Below are positions 1 to 9,099 of a stretch of 64,000 nt of DNA, one piece after another. Location of the stretch: NCBI RefSeq assembly GCF_032335695.1, contig NZ_JACTOJ010000008.1, positions 1 through 64,000 of the forward strand. Direction: 5' to 3'. The notes under the pieces are model-generated. The model was not told where the DNA came from. It ran no database searches and worked only from the letters and a program-made list of their open reading frames with translations. Origin of the DNA: JACTOJ01 sp032335695. Its GTDB lineage: Bacteria > Bacillota > Clostridia > Clostridiales > Clostridiaceae. Position numbers and translations under genes: made by a program. Positions within the stretch are counted from its first letter, which is position 1. The number at the start of each line of letters is the position of its first letter.

Positions 1-73
1 TTCCGGAGTTATAAAGCTCTACAATTGTATTTTTAAATTCTTCTGTATATTGTTTTTGACCTCTAGCCATCAT
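1..73 (-). CDS. Transposase OrfA N terminus (IS3 family), partial
   Basis: The minus strand encodes an N terminus reading M(M)ARGQKQYTEEFKNTIVELY, the usual opening of the small helix-turn-helix subunit of IS3/IS150-type transposases, which binds the terminal inverted repeats. Tandem ATG codons lie at 71-73 and 68-70. AAGGAAG upstream favours the first or second equally. Only 24 codons are in the window, so integrity of the gene is unknown. Confidence 0.7.
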   Translation of the reverse strand, partial: MMARGQKQYTEEFKNTIVELYNSG

Positions 74-126
74 AACACTTCCTTCTCTTTTCTTTATTTT
101 AAAGTGTTCGGCTTTCTGTGTCTACA
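1..126 (-). mobile_element. End of an IS3-type insertion sequence, cut by the window edge
   Basis: The minus strand starts with TGTAGACACAGAAAGCCGAA at position 126, a TG-initiated terminus of the kind seen at IS3-family ends. A short leader with an AAGGAAG ribosome site and the start of a transposase OrfA follow. Only one end is visible, so the family call rests on the terminus plus the encoded N terminus. The element continues outside the window and no target duplication can be tested. Confidence 0.6.
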
Positions 127-359
127 ATATTATACTAACACCACTTCTAAATACATCTCAAATATCTCCTTTAATTTAAAATATTTTATTTCAGTTCTTT
201 TATATCAAGTATCATAAATATTAGACTCCTTAAATAAACTCAGCTGATCAGTATTTGTTTTCCCATGAAATAGTGGTCTACTGATTTAAAAGTACTATCT
301 CATGAATCAATTCGCATTGAAATGTGGGACATTTTTGACGATTACCTGCAACCAGTCCA

Positions 360-1337
360 TTATGGGGCTGCATTGACCAACTCTTTTATTAATGGTTCTA
401 GTTGTTCAGTCATGTTATCCAAATTTTCAAAAATAAAACTCTTTTTAGTGTCGAATTTATTAATCATATCAATATTCTCTGTCATATCATTATATGACTT
501 TTGCGATGCTAATATATAATCATTGATTTTCTTCATTCCATTAGAAGACTCCTCAATAGCATTTACAATTTCAGCATGTACATTATCAAGTTTTGCAGCA
601 GTACTTTTTATTTCTCTAAAAATTTCATTTGTGTCACATACACTTTGTGTACCGACTTCTAAAAAGTTTTGTGAATTTTTAAACGACTGACTTAATTCTT
701 CCATACCACTCTCTACATCCTCAACACTTTTTTTAACGAAGGTAACTAGATTTTTTATTTCACCCGATAATTTTCTTACCTCTTCTGCAACTACAGAAAA
801 ACCTTTGCCATTTTCTCCAGCTCTTGCCGCTTCAATGGATGCATTAAGTGCTAGCATATTTGCTTGATTTGCAATACCTACAATTCCATTTGTACATTTT
901 TTAATTTCATCAACCGAACTCTGCAACATTTGAAAAACATTGTCCATCTCATTAAAACTAGCACTTACTCTGTTAGTATTCTCCATTACAACATTTTCTT
1001 GTGATTCTGCTCTACTAATGGATTTGATAATATCATTTTTCACTTCATTAGATCCTCCTGAAGTAGTAACTATCTTAGAAAGAATATTGTGAAAATTATT
1101 ATCAATCTCTTCATTTAGTTTCGAATTGTCATTTAAAACTTTTCCAAATGACAATTGAATTTTACGAATCTGATCCGAAGTATTTAATTCTTCTACAGTT
1201 AAGTTTTCAAAACATCTACTAAGATACTCAATGGCATATAAAATAGGAGAAATATCTTTTACTTCCTTTAATTCATTATTTATATCTATATTTTCAATTT
1301 CATCTTGATTCTTCATATTAATATTAAACAATTTCAT
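360..1337 (-). CDS. Soluble methyl-accepting chemotaxis-type signalling protein
   Basis: The C-terminal two thirds form an MCP cytoplasmic signalling helical hairpin. Its tip, around residues 154-188 from the chosen start, contains the conserved segment with NQANMLALNASIEAARAGE followed by GFSVVAEEVRKL, which in this family contacts CheA/CheW. No transmembrane segment or periplasmic domain is present and the N-terminal 90 residues match no sensor domain I recognise, so it is a cytosolic transducer. The ATG at 1337 is preceded by GGAGGTGG at good spacing; an earlier in-frame ATG would overlap the upstream gene. The neighbour is a FIST protein ending 19 nt upstream, so a FIST sensor paired with an MCP output is a reasonable inference. 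Confidence 0.88.
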   Translation of the reverse strand: MKLFNINMKNQDEIENIDINNELKEVKDISPILYAIEYLSRCFENLTVEELNTSDQIRKIQLSFGKVLNDNSKLNEEIDNNFHNILSKIVTTSGGSNEVKNDIIKSISRAESQENVVMENTNRVSASFNEMDNVFQMLQSSVDEIKKCTNGIVGIANQANMLALNASIEAARAGENGKGFSVVAEEVRKLSGEIKNLVTFVKKSVEDVESGMEELSQSFKNSQNFLEVGTQSVCDTNEIFREIKSTAAKLDNVHAEIVNAIEESSNGMKKINDYILASQKSYNDMTENIDMINKFDTKKSFIFENLDNMTEQLEPLIKELVNAAP

Positions 1338-1356
1338 CTTGATTCCACCTCCAAAT

Positions 1357-2409
1357 TTATTCAAATGCAACACATACCATTGTTTGGTTTACATGTTGTG
1401 AATTAAAATGTTCTCCCATTGCTATTAATCCAACATGATTATCAGCAAAATTCATTGTTTTTAAATAATCTGCCCAATAATTTTCTTCTTTAAAAAATAA
1501 ATATCGATTTATACAGTTCATAGTAAAAATTCCAGAAACATTACGAAGGTCTTTCTTAACTCTTGCTATAGTATTATTAACAACCTTTTTATAATCATCT
1601 ATTTCTAAAATTGAAACAATATCTGTATTATTTATGCGTTTATAGCATTTTAATGCTTTATCGTGCATTTGACTAATACCCATTATGTAAAACTGATCTC
1701 CTACCCATCTCCCTAATGGATTTTTAAACGTTTGTGTATTTATCTCTCTTGGGGAGATATTAAGATATTCACAATAAACAGATTCCGCCTTTTTCCCATT
1801 TAATTCATATATAATGTGATTTTTAGAATCTGCTTTAGTTACCACCATTTTTAAATCCGTTGGTTTATATATATTTTCTATATAAGCTTTTATCTTTCCA
1901 TTATTCTTGATAAACGCATATGCACAAGCATCTTCATAGATAACACCATTGCATGAAACCATATTATTCTCAGCACCAGTACCTATTAAAGAAATGTTCT
2001 TAGGTTCTAACGCACTTCCTAAAGTTGTCATTAAGCGACTATCATTTCCTGTAGCGAAATCAATGCAAACAGTATTTTCTGATTCTGCTTTTATTTTCTT
2101 TATATCATCTTCTACTCTATTAATATACTTAACAGGCACGCTAGAAAGTTCTAATATAACATTAGTCGCAACACCCGTACATTCAGAAAACGCAATTGCC
2201 GTCACACCATTTTCAACCGTTGCAAATTTGCTGTAACTTGTACAAGCACATCCTATACTTGGAATTCCAGGATACAATTGTTTTAATTCGTCTACATATT
2301 CTTTGAACTTATTTTTGTTTGATAATAATATAATTAATGAAGGATTACTAAATCCCTTTACTGCTTCAGATAATTTACCCTCAGTACTTGTTCCTATTTG
2401 TTGTTTCAT
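1357..2409 (-). CDS. FIST-domain sensory protein
   Basis: This 350-residue protein has the layout of FIST_N followed by FIST_C, a small-ligand sensing module found in bacterial signal transduction. Seen features are an early Gly-Cys-Ala-Cys-Thr stretch near residue 54, a GTGAENN loop near 143, and a C-terminal half with the NPLGRWVGDQFYIMG strand typical of FIST_C. The start has AAGGAGAG upstream. It is immediately upstream of, and presumably cotranscribed with, a soluble MCP-type transducer. The ligand is unknown; amino-acid-like ligands have been proposed for the family. Confidence 0.75.
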   Translation of the reverse strand: MKQQIGTSTEGKLSEAVKGFSNPSLIILLSNKNKFKEYVDELKQLYPGIPSIGCACTSYSKFATVENGVTAIAFSECTGVATNVILELSSVPVKYINRVEDDIKKIKAESENTVCIDFATGNDSRLMTTLGSALEPKNISLIGTGAENNMVSCNGVIYEDACAYAFIKNNGKIKAYIENIYKPTDLKMVVTKADSKNHIIYELNGKKAESVYCEYLNISPREINTQTFKNPLGRWVGDQFYIMGISQMHDKALKCYKRINNTDIVSILEIDDYKKVVNNTIARVKKDLRNVSGIFTMNCINRYLFFKEENYWADYLKTMNFADNHVGLIAMGEHFNSQHVNQTMVCVAFE

Positions 2410-2433
2410 AAATACTCTCCTTTCAAAATTCCA

Positions 2434-2556
2434 TTAAAATATTCCTCTAATTTTTCTATATTCCTTGCTTCCATTTTCATTTTGCTCTACAAGTGGTATT
2501 AATCCAATTTCTTCACAAATATTGCAATGCATATGTGGACATTCAAAATTGTCTAC
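2434..2556 (-). pseudogene. Cys-rich coding remnant
   Basis: Between FIST and the TIM-barrel gene the minus strand has an open stretch without a start codon, reading through Cys-Pro-His-Met-His-Cys-Asn-Ile-Cys and ending at a TAA at 2434-2436. A short MAIADIGRQF peptide from an ATG lies just upstream in another frame, as if a frameshift separated the two. The Cys/His spacing looks metal-binding. I do not recognise the parent gene, and chance is not excluded. Confidence 0.35.
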
Positions 2557-2676
2557 CTATATCTGCAATTGCCATGTTTTATTTCTTTGAATTTTAGTCT
2601 ATCACTTGAAGCTAACTCCAAGTCAAGTACTATTTTCATATTTCTTCCAAATTAATCATCCTATATATACAATATT

Positions 2677-3348
2677 CTAATTTCTATATTTTTCCATAAG
2701 TTCACACATAATACTCGCTGATGTAGGTGGTGTAAAAGTAATCGCATTTGCTCCTGCTTGAATTGTTTCATTTATAGATTCATCCGTAGTTCCCCCAGTA
2801 GCTATTATGGGGAGCTCTGAAAATTCACCTCGTATACTTCTAACTATTCTTGCTGTATCCCTTCCTCCAGAAACGTTTAATATTGTTGCTCCAGATTTGA
2901 CCCTCTCAGCTATATCTTCATTCTCCGAAACAACGGTTACTATAATCGGTATATCTATAGTTGCTCTAACTCTGCTGACAACTTCATTGCTTGTAGGCGC
3001 ATTTACAACTACTCCCATCGCACCTTTAAATTCTGCATCCATAGCTAAATTTACAACTCTTTTTCCTTGAGTTATTCTTCCACCTACACCACAAAATACT
3101 GGAACATCCGCTGCCATAACAATAGCTTGTGTTATTAACGGCTGCGGTGTAAAAGGATATACTGCTATAATCGCATCTGCATTATTATTTCTTATCAATG
3201 CAACATCAGTACTAAATAATAATGACTTTATTCTTTTCCCAAAAATCTCAATTCCACTACAATTTCTTATAACTGAAGGTACCTCAACCACATGATTTCT
3301 CAATGTACCCTTTATTCGTGGAATATACTTACCTTTTTCATTTTCCAT
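2677..3348 (-). CDS. TIM-barrel protein of unknown specificity
   Basis: The 223 residues alternate strand and helix as in (beta/alpha)8 phosphate-binding barrels. Late strands read GATILNVSGGRDTARIV and LPIIATGGTTDESI, and the terminal AGANAITFTPP loop resembles the phosphate-binding end of ThiE/NanE-like barrels. Catalytic residues of those enzymes are not obvious, so the reaction is open. The gene stands alone; its ribosome site is weak (GTTGAGAAAATT). Confidence 0.55.
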   Translation of the reverse strand: MENEKGKYIPRIKGTLRNHVVEVPSVIRNCSGIEIFGKRIKSLLFSTDVALIRNNNADAIIAVYPFTPQPLITQAIVMAADVPVFCGVGGRITQGKRVVNLAMDAEFKGAMGVVVNAPTSNEVVSRVRATIDIPIIVTVVSENEDIAERVKSGATILNVSGGRDTARIVRSIRGEFSELPIIATGGTTDESINETIQAGANAITFTPPTSASIMCELMEKYRN

Positions 3349-3448
3349 AATTTTCTCAACTCCATAAAATTCAACTCATATTGTTTTAAGATGGTTTTCT
3401 CTTAACGTTTTTTTGTACGTTTCTCAATAATAAGTAGTAATTGCATTA

Positions 3449-3489
3449 AAACAAAAATGCTATTTGCATTTATTCCGCAATAGCATTTT
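3449..3489 (-). terminator. Rho-independent terminator after the aldo/keto reductase gene
   Basis: The minus strand forms AAAATGCTATT...AATAGCATTTT with 11-bp arms and continues with TTTTTGTTTT. It lies about 130 nt past the stop codon of the aldo/keto reductase gene. The rest of the gap 3349-3622 shows no gene. Confidence 0.7.
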
Positions 3490-3622
3490 GTCCATAAAAT
3501 TTAAAAACCATTTGTAATTATGACTACTAGTAAAATTTTAAATAATTCCCTTTCTTGTTGCCATTGCTATATTCTTCTCAAATAAAAAATAAATACAACT
3601 CATATTGGCTTACTTTTCACAC

Positions 3623-4774
3623 TTATTTTGGTGGTACTCCTGGTAGTCCCGGACCATTATCAAACAGCTTAGAAACACCTTTCAAGTGTTCTGTTATTTG
3701 TATATGTTGTGGACATACATTTTCACATGCTTTACATCCAATGCAATCCCCAGCTTTACCATATGTAGCTGCAAAATTTAGATAATAAGTATACAAACTA
3801 GAAGCATTTTCTGTAGTAGCCCTTTTTGCGCTATTATATAACGAAAAATAGTCAGGAATTGCAATTTTCTTAGGACATCCATCTACACAGTACCTACAAG
3901 TTGTACAAGGAATTACTGTATTTTCATTTATAATATCAATTACTTGTTTTATAATCTCATATTCTTCATTATTAAGAGGTCTAAAGTTCTCCATATAAGA
4001 TGTATTATCAATTACTTGATCCATATTACTCATACCACTAAGTACCATCATTACTCCTTCTTGGCTAGCAACATATCTTATTGCCCAAGACGGAACAGAT
4101 ACATCTTGATTATATGTTTTCATCAACTTTTCTGCAGCTTCCGGTACAATTGCAAGATTACCACCCTTACAAGGTTCCATTACAACAATAGGCTTATTGT
4201 ATTTTCTTGCCACTTCATAACATCTTCTTGATTGAATACTTGGATTATCCCAATCAATGTAATTAATCTGCAGCTGAACAAAATCTAATTCAGGATGATC
4301 GTTTAAAATTTCATCTAATAGCTCTGGAGAATCATGAAAAGACATACCAAGTTTCTTTATTATTCCTTCATCCTTCTTACTTTGAAGAAATTTAAAAGTA
4401 TCAAACTTGCATGCCTTTTCATATGAACCTCTACTAATACTGTGAACTAAGTAATAATCAAAAAAGTCTACTCCACATTTTTTTAATTGATCATCAAAAA
4501 TTCTTTCTTGATCGCCGTATTCTTTTAAAACTCTTGGCGGAAGTTTTGTTGCAAGAGTAAATTCATCTCTATTATGTCTTTTTACTAAAGCTTCCCTTAC
4601 AGCATCTTCACTCTTTGAAGCGTGATATGTATATGCCGTATCAAAATATGTGAAACCTCTTTCTAAAAATGCATCTACCATTTTATTTAATGTTTCTGTA
4701 TCAAATGAGGTTTGATCCTGTTTATCTAAAATCGGCAATCTCATACATCCAAAACCCAGTTTTTTCATTTCCAT
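3623..4774 (-). CDS. Aldo/keto reductase with C-terminal 2x[4Fe-4S] ferredoxin domain
   Basis: Residues 1-270 are an aldo/keto reductase barrel with the catalytic set visible: Asp45, Tyr50, Lys77 and His111. Residues 290-354 carry two Cys-x2-Cys-x2-Cys-x3-Cys-Pro clusters (Cys290/293/296/300 and Cys344/347/350/354), the bacterial ferredoxin pattern. This architecture is common in clostridia, where electrons may pass between carbonyl substrates and ferredoxin rather than only NAD(P)H. Length (383) is normal. ATGs at 4774 and 4768 both follow AAAGGAG. Substrate is unknown. Confidence 0.9.
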   Translation of the reverse strand: MEMKKLGFGCMRLPILDKQDQTSFDTETLNKMVDAFLERGFTYFDTAYTYHASKSEDAVREALVKRHNRDEFTLATKLPPRVLKEYGDQERIFDDQLKKCGVDFFDYYLVHSISRGSYEKACKFDTFKFLQSKKDEGIIKKLGMSFHDSPELLDEILNDHPELDFVQLQINYIDWDNPSIQSRRCYEVARKYNKPIVVMEPCKGGNLAIVPEAAEKLMKTYNQDVSVPSWAIRYVASQEGVMMVLSGMSNMDQVIDNTSYMENFRPLNNEEYEIIKQVIDIINENTVIPCTTCRYCVDGCPKKIAIPDYFSLYNSAKRATTENASSLYTYYLNFAATYGKAGDCIGCKACENVCPQHIQITEHLKGVSKLFDNGPGLPGVPPK

Positions 4775-4811
4775 TTTACTCCTTTCTACAATTTCATTAT
4801 ATAAAGTTTGT

Positions 4812-5486
4812 TTACCTTATAATTTTCGCAATTTGTTCCTTGGTAGAATTAGGAAACAGCTTATAGATATGCTCTTCTAATAATTCTTTTGATTCCTTAG
4901 GTACTATGTTATATCTTGATGTAACAAAATCTTCTCCAAAAACTTTTTCACTAAGAGAGTATCTGGCTGCACTCCATCCATATGGCCGCCCAAATTTATC
5001 AACTTTATATTCAAAACATTTTACTGTAACATAAGTCTGCATTTGCAAAGTTGTCATAGCTGTTTCAAAACCTGAATACCAATCTTTTTTAAAGCCAAGT
5101 AAATTTTTTATTTCCTTAGAAAGAAAGGAATCCTTTGTTTGAAGCAAATCCACAATTATTTTACATTCATAAGAAGAAAGTCCATCTTCATAACGCGCGT
5201 CAAAATCATAACCATTACGTCTATAGTTCGCTAAATCAGGATACCATCGTCTGCTTACAAAACCTGTTTTTTTATTAAAGAGTTTTCCATAAGCTATTTC
5301 TCCTTTTTCAGTAATTATCTCTCTCCACTCCCAAGGACCTTCTACACCATCTACAAACCAAAGATCCGAAGGTGTACAATCCTCAACAGAAAATCCATTA
5401 ATTTCTGATTTAAAGAGCGGAAGAAATCCTACTTCATTAATCAATTGTTCTAATTCAATAGCACTAGTAATTAAGGGCGGCTTCAT
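4812..5486 (-). CDS. AlkZ-related protein (winged-helix, possible DNA glycosylase relative)
   Basis: This 224-residue protein is rich in Trp and Tyr, with WFVDGVEGPWEWRE near residue 43 and an RRWYPDLANYRRNGYDFDARYEDG stretch followed by a helical C-terminal half. The pattern fits the clostridial family often labelled AlkZ-related, distantly linked to the HTH_42/AlkZ fold. I cannot see the AlkZ catalytic QxQ motif, so DNA repair activity is only a family-level guess. The ribosome site is GGAAGAAGG. It is monocistronic, followed by the reductase gene on the same strand. Confidence 0.5.
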   Translation of the reverse strand: MKPPLITSAIELEQLINEVGFLPLFKSEINGFSVEDCTPSDLWFVDGVEGPWEWREIITEKGEIAYGKLFNKKTGFVSRRWYPDLANYRRNGYDFDARYEDGLSSYECKIIVDLLQTKDSFLSKEIKNLLGFKKDWYSGFETAMTTLQMQTYVTVKCFEYKVDKFGRPYGWSAARYSLSEKVFGEDFVTSRYNIVPKESKELLEEHIYKLFPNSTKEQIAKIIR

Positions 5487-5539
5487 AATTAATCCTTCTT
5501 CCTAAGAATAATACCTTTGTAATTAGGCATATAAAAGAA

Positions 5540-5583
5540 AATAACAAGTCAAATATACTGACAGATGGACTTGTTATTTTTTT
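5540..5583 (-). terminator. Terminator after the 208-residue flavodoxin-fold gene (bidirectional shape)
   Basis: AATAACAAGTC and GACTTGTTATT form an 11-bp stem with a 22-nt loop. On the minus strand it sits 10 nt past a stop codon and is followed by TTTTCTTTTA; on the plus strand it is followed by a run of T. Confidence 0.75.
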
Positions 5584-5592
5584 GATTGTGTC

Positions 5593-6219
5593 TTATCTAA
5601 TAAAGTGTGTTCTTACAATTTCTTCATATTTTGGAGCTGGTACACCGTTCTTACGTCCAGATTCAATTGAAGCAAGTAACCATGCCATATTTTCACCAAG
5701 AGTACGTAATGTCTGTAATCCTTCCTCATCTTTCATTACATCTTCAGGTGTAAACCCATGAACCTGATTCCAGTATTGAGATGAAACAACTGGCATATTA
5801 CATATAGTGAAATACTTATTTAATTGATCAAAAGTAGAAGACGCTCCTCCTCTACGACATGATACCACTGCAGCACCAAGTTTTCCTTCTGTTGCTGGTG
5901 TATCCTGAATAGGGAAAAATAAGCGGTTAAGGAATGATATTAATTGACCAGATGCTGCACCATAATATACTGGTGAACCAATAATAATAGCATCAATTGT
6001 ATCCATTCTACCTTGAACCTCAGTAGCTAAATCATTTTTTACGCATTTTCCTGTTTTAAGACATGCCATACAAGCTGTACAACCTGCAATCGGCTTTTTT
6101 CCAAGATATAAAATTTCTGTTTCAACATTATGCTTATTTAATGTTTTTTCTACCTCATTAAGTGCAGTATAAGTACATCCTTTTTCGTTTGGACTTCCAT
6201 TAATTAATAATACTTTCAT
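5593..6219 (-). CDS. Flavodoxin-fold FMN reductase with Cys cluster (iron-sulfur flavoprotein-like)
   Basis: The N terminus MKVLLINGSPNEKGCT is the FMN-phosphate loop of NAD(P)H-dependent FMN reductases. Around residue 46 a Cys-x2-Cys-x2-Cys-x5-Cys motif matches the compact cluster that binds [4Fe-4S] in iron-sulfur flavoproteins. GSPVYYGAASGQ at about 81 is the flavin ring loop. It is one of five such proteins between 5.5 and 16 kb, in the same orientation. Substrate unknown; roles in oxygen, quinone or nitro-compound reduction are typical. Confidence 0.85.
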   Translation of the reverse strand: MKVLLINGSPNEKGCTYTALNEVEKTLNKHNVETEILYLGKKPIAGCTACMACLKTGKCVKNDLATEVQGRMDTIDAIIIGSPVYYGAASGQLISFLNRLFFPIQDTPATEGKLGAAVVSCRRGGASSTFDQLNKYFTICNMPVVSSQYWNQVHGFTPEDVMKDEEGLQTLRTLGENMAWLLASIESGRKNGVPAPKYEEIVRTHFIR

Positions 6220-6315
6220 TACATTTTCTCCCTTAGTTTTATGATCATTTCATAAAACTTTCTTTTTTAATTATTTAAATCATTTTTATAATTTTAAAAT
6301 AAATAAATCTAGAAG

Positions 6316-6833
6316 CTAAAATTTACCATTGTGAATATTCTGAAAAGGTAGATTTTTTTCTAAAATTTCAAGTTTGAACTCTCCTTTATGACCTAATGCA
6401 ACTACATTAAGTACTCCATAATTTGATGGAATTCCAAGTAGTTCCTGAATATCTTCTTCAGCAGTTCCAACTTGTCCATCTCTGCCTCTCATGTGAATCC
6501 AACAAGCGCCCACTCCAAGTTCTTCAGCTGCTAGCAGCAAATAGGTAGCAGCGACAGCTCCATCTTCAATCCATAGTTCACAATCACTTCGATCAACAAT
6601 CACCACAATAGCTACACTTGCATCTTTGAGTGGCCCAGCACCCATTCTCTTGCATCGAGCTAATTTTTCAATAGTAATTTTATCTTCAACTATAACAAAC
6701 TCAACTGAATGTCTCCCCCAAGATGACGGTGCTAACAAAGCAATTTTCATTATTTCATCTACTGTGGCCTTGTCAACTCTTTCACCAGTAAGTCTTCGGA
6801 TAGAACGGCGTTTTTTGCAAGATCTAAAATCAT
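6316..6833 (-). pseudogene. Nitroreductase family gene, interrupted by a poly-A frameshift
   Basis: The downstream frame (from an internal ATG at 6750) encodes 144 residues of a nitroreductase: LLAPSSWGRHSVEFVIVED and a late AAEELGVGACWIHMRG segment that contacts FMN. The missing N terminus is present upstream: an ATG at 6833 starts MILDLAK, and after one frame change KRRSIRRLTGERVDKATVDE continues directly into the internal Met. The break is at a run of six A (minus strand; 6811-6816) where seven would restore the frame. Either the gene is inactive, it slips at the homopolymer, or the assembly is one base short. Confidence 0.8.
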
Positions 6834-6857
6834 AATTTCCCTACTAAATATTCATAC

Positions 6858-7040
6858 TTATCTATCAGATAAAAGCTTTCCACCAACTCCTATGTTGTCC
6901 TGCTCATTTTCTTTTATTTGCACAATAAATGCCTGTTCCGGTACATTCATAACCTTTGATGCTGTTGCTGTAAATTCTTTTACTATCTGGCTTTTCTGTT
7001 CTTTATTTAATTTTCCTGCTTCTAAAGTAATTACTGGCAT
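6858..7040 (-). CDS. 4-oxalocrotonate tautomerase family protein
   Basis: The 60-residue protein begins Met-Pro-Val-Ile-Thr; Pro2 becomes the catalytic N-terminal proline after Met removal. The length, the GKLNKEQKSQIV helix and the late IKENEQDNIGVGG turn are typical of hexameric small tautomerases. A GGAGG ribosome site precedes it. It lies between nitroreductase and flavodoxin genes, suggesting a common detoxification operon. Confidence 0.88.
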   Translation of the reverse strand: MPVITLEAGKLNKEQKSQIVKEFTATASKVMNVPEQAFIVQIKENEQDNIGVGGKLLSDR

Positions 7041-7111
7041 ATCTTTTCCTCCTCTAATCTAATTTTTATTAGTGATTTCAATTACTTATATAGATAATTT
7101 ATGTTAATCTG

Positions 7112-7765
7112 CTATTTTATTAAATTTAAACCTAGTTCAAATGCTTTTTGACAATCTACAGGAAATTGTCTTTTTCTATGTTCTGCTTTTTCTTCTTCAG
7201 AAAATGCGTCAGATTTATATTTTGAATAATCATCAAATTGATAAGTATCATTTGAATACATAACTACTGGTTTTGTAAACATGCGTTCAATATTACCTTC
7301 AAATTTATTAAAATCATCCATATATCTAGAGCCATACATATATCCTTCTGTTACATTCATTGTATAAATAAATGCTGTTGGCATTCTCTTTGGTGCAATT
7401 GTTGAATAGTTTCCATCATACACCAAGTAAGGGAATACTAATCTTTCAATAAATGAATGAAGTTGACCGGTAATACTACTAAAATATATTGGTGATCCAA
7501 ATATGATGCCATCAGCTTGAGATAATTTTCCAAAAACTTCATAAAGATCATCTTTTACTGCACATTTTCCATAGCTCTTACTGCCAATTCTTTTACAAGC
7601 AAAGCAACTTTTACATCCAGTATATTTCAAATCATATAAATTAATTATTTCTGTTTCCATTTCTTTATCTTTATTTGCCTCTCTAGCTCCCTCTAAAGCC
7701 TTTTCAAGTAATGTAGCTGTATTTTTATTCTTTCTTGAACTTCCATTAATTGCATAAACTTTCAT
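7112..7765 (-). CDS. Flavodoxin-fold NAD(P)H reductase (paralogue of the 15.3-kb gene)
   Basis: MKVYAINGSSRKNKNTATLL is the FMN-phosphate loop. GCKSCFACKRIG followed by a fourth Cys ten residues later is an iron-sulfur-flavoprotein-like cluster with a longer last spacing. GSPIYFSSITGQLHSFIERL forms the flavin ring loop. The protein is near-identical over long stretches to the gene at 15338-15991, including the tail with YQFDDYSKYKSDAFSEEEKA. The MFS gene lies just upstream, so they are probably cotranscribed. RBS GAGGAG. Confidence 0.85.
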   Translation of the reverse strand: MKVYAINGSSRKNKNTATLLEKALEGAREANKDKEMETEIINLYDLKYTGCKSCFACKRIGSKSYGKCAVKDDLYEVFGKLSQADGIIFGSPIYFSSITGQLHSFIERLVFPYLVYDGNYSTIAPKRMPTAFIYTMNVTEGYMYGSRYMDDFNKFEGNIERMFTKPVVMYSNDTYQFDDYSKYKSDAFSEEEKAEHRKRQFPVDCQKAFELGLNLIK

Positions 7766-7798
7766 AATTAAAACTCCTCTCGTATATATTATTAATCC

Positions 7799-9007
7799 TT
7801 AATTTTTCTGTCTCCTACCAAATAAATTTATAACAAAAGCAATTAGTATCATAGCTAATCCTAGAATACATACTCCGCTCCAATTATATACGCTCCACGC
7901 CACAGAGCCTAATGAAGATCCTATAGCACCTCCAACAAAAGTACTTACAATGTAAACAGTATTTATTCTGCTTCTTTCCTCATTACTCAAACTATGAATT
8001 ATAGTTTGATTTGAAACCTGTGATCCTTGGACTCCAAAATCTAAAATTATTACTCCTATTATTAATCCCAAAATCTTCAAACTGAAAAGATCCAAAATCA
8101 CATATGCAATTATGCAAATAACAATACATACTCTAACTATACTTCTAGAATCTTTTTTATCGTTTAATCTGCCAATAAAATGTGCTCCCAAAGCTCCAAC
8201 TACTCCAAACAAACCAAAGAGTCCAACTTGATTACTATTCATATTGTACATAGAACCTTCTAACAAAAAAGTTAGTGTTGTCCAAAAAGCACTAAAAGCT
8301 CCAAATAACATTGCTTGCGTAATAGCTGATCTCTTTAATGCACTATATTTATTTGAAATACTTAAAACGGATTTTATGAGTTCCTTATAAGTTAATTTTT
8401 CATATGAGTTAGTTACAGGTAATTTAACATATAAAGCTATACCTACTATTGCCATTAAAATTGCACCAAAAACAAACATCAATCTCCATCCTGCCAAATA
8501 TCCTATGTAACCTGATACAGTTCTTGCTGATAAAATACCTATTAGCATTGCACTTACCACAATTCCTAATACTTTTCCTCTTTTTTCTGGTTCAGCCAGC
8601 TGTGCTGCAAGAGTTGTTATTATCGGCGGAATACATGAAGTTAATCCTACTGCAAAACAAGAAATATACATCCAAATTAAATTTTGAGCCGAAGCAACAC
8701 TTAATAGTGATATTGTTACTAATACATTTAGTGTTAATATTATTTTTCTTTTTTCCTTTATATCTCCTAAAGGAACGACCATAAATACTCCTGCTGCAAA
8801 TCCTAGCTGTGTAAATGTGGATATAAATCCTGCTTCCCGAGATGTTATACTAAATGATTTAGCAATTTCTCCCAGCAAGGGCTGATTATAATAAATATTT
8901 GCTGATGCTATTCCTGCAACAAGAGCTAACAGTATAATAAATCCTTTAGTTAAAGTTGTTGTTTTCTTTTGTTTTTCTATTTGTACATAATCCATCTCTA
9001 TATGCAA
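7799..9007 (-). CDS. MFS transporter, 12-TM drug-efflux type
   Basis: About twelve hydrophobic segments are visible over 402 residues. NIYYNQPLLGEIAKSFSIT leads into TM1-2, and a cytoplasmic Gly-Asp-Ile-Lys-Glu-Lys-Arg loop near residue 80 matches MFS motif A. Cotranscription with the flavodoxin-fold reductase suggests export of a redox-active or toxic compound, an inference. The start is unclear: TTG at 9007 is very close to AAGGAGG, while the ATG at 8995 has long spacing. A short copy of its 3' end recurs at 16.0-16.1 kb. Confidence 0.85.
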   Translation of the reverse strand: MHIEMDYVQIEKQKKTTTLTKGFIILLALVAGIASANIYYNQPLLGEIAKSFSITSREAGFISTFTQLGFAAGVFMVVPLGDIKEKRKIILTLNVLVTISLLSVASAQNLIWMYISCFAVGLTSCIPPIITTLAAQLAEPEKRGKVLGIVVSAMLIGILSARTVSGYIGYLAGWRLMFVFGAILMAIVGIALYVKLPVTNSYEKLTYKELIKSVLSISNKYSALKRSAITQAMLFGAFSAFWTTLTFLLEGSMYNMNSNQVGLFGLFGVVGALGAHFIGRLNDKKDSRSIVRVCIVICIIAYVILDLFSLKILGLIIGVIILDFGVQGSQVSNQTIIHSLSNEERSRINTVYIVSTFVGGAIGSSLGSVAWSVYNWSGVCILGLAMILIAFVINLFGRRQKN

Positions 9008-9099
9008 AATCCTCCTTGTATCTTTATATTTGAAAAATATAAACTTTCAATTTTTTTGTATAATTGGTTCTCTAACAAACTAAGCTTATTATTTTTCTG

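Noticed and set aside
300..519. Plus-strand ORF opening MWDIFDDYLQPVHYG and flanking DNA resembling an IS terminus
   Set aside because: It overlaps the MCP gene antisense, lacks a ribosome site, and only about 60 bp upstream of it could be transposase-like; too little to call.
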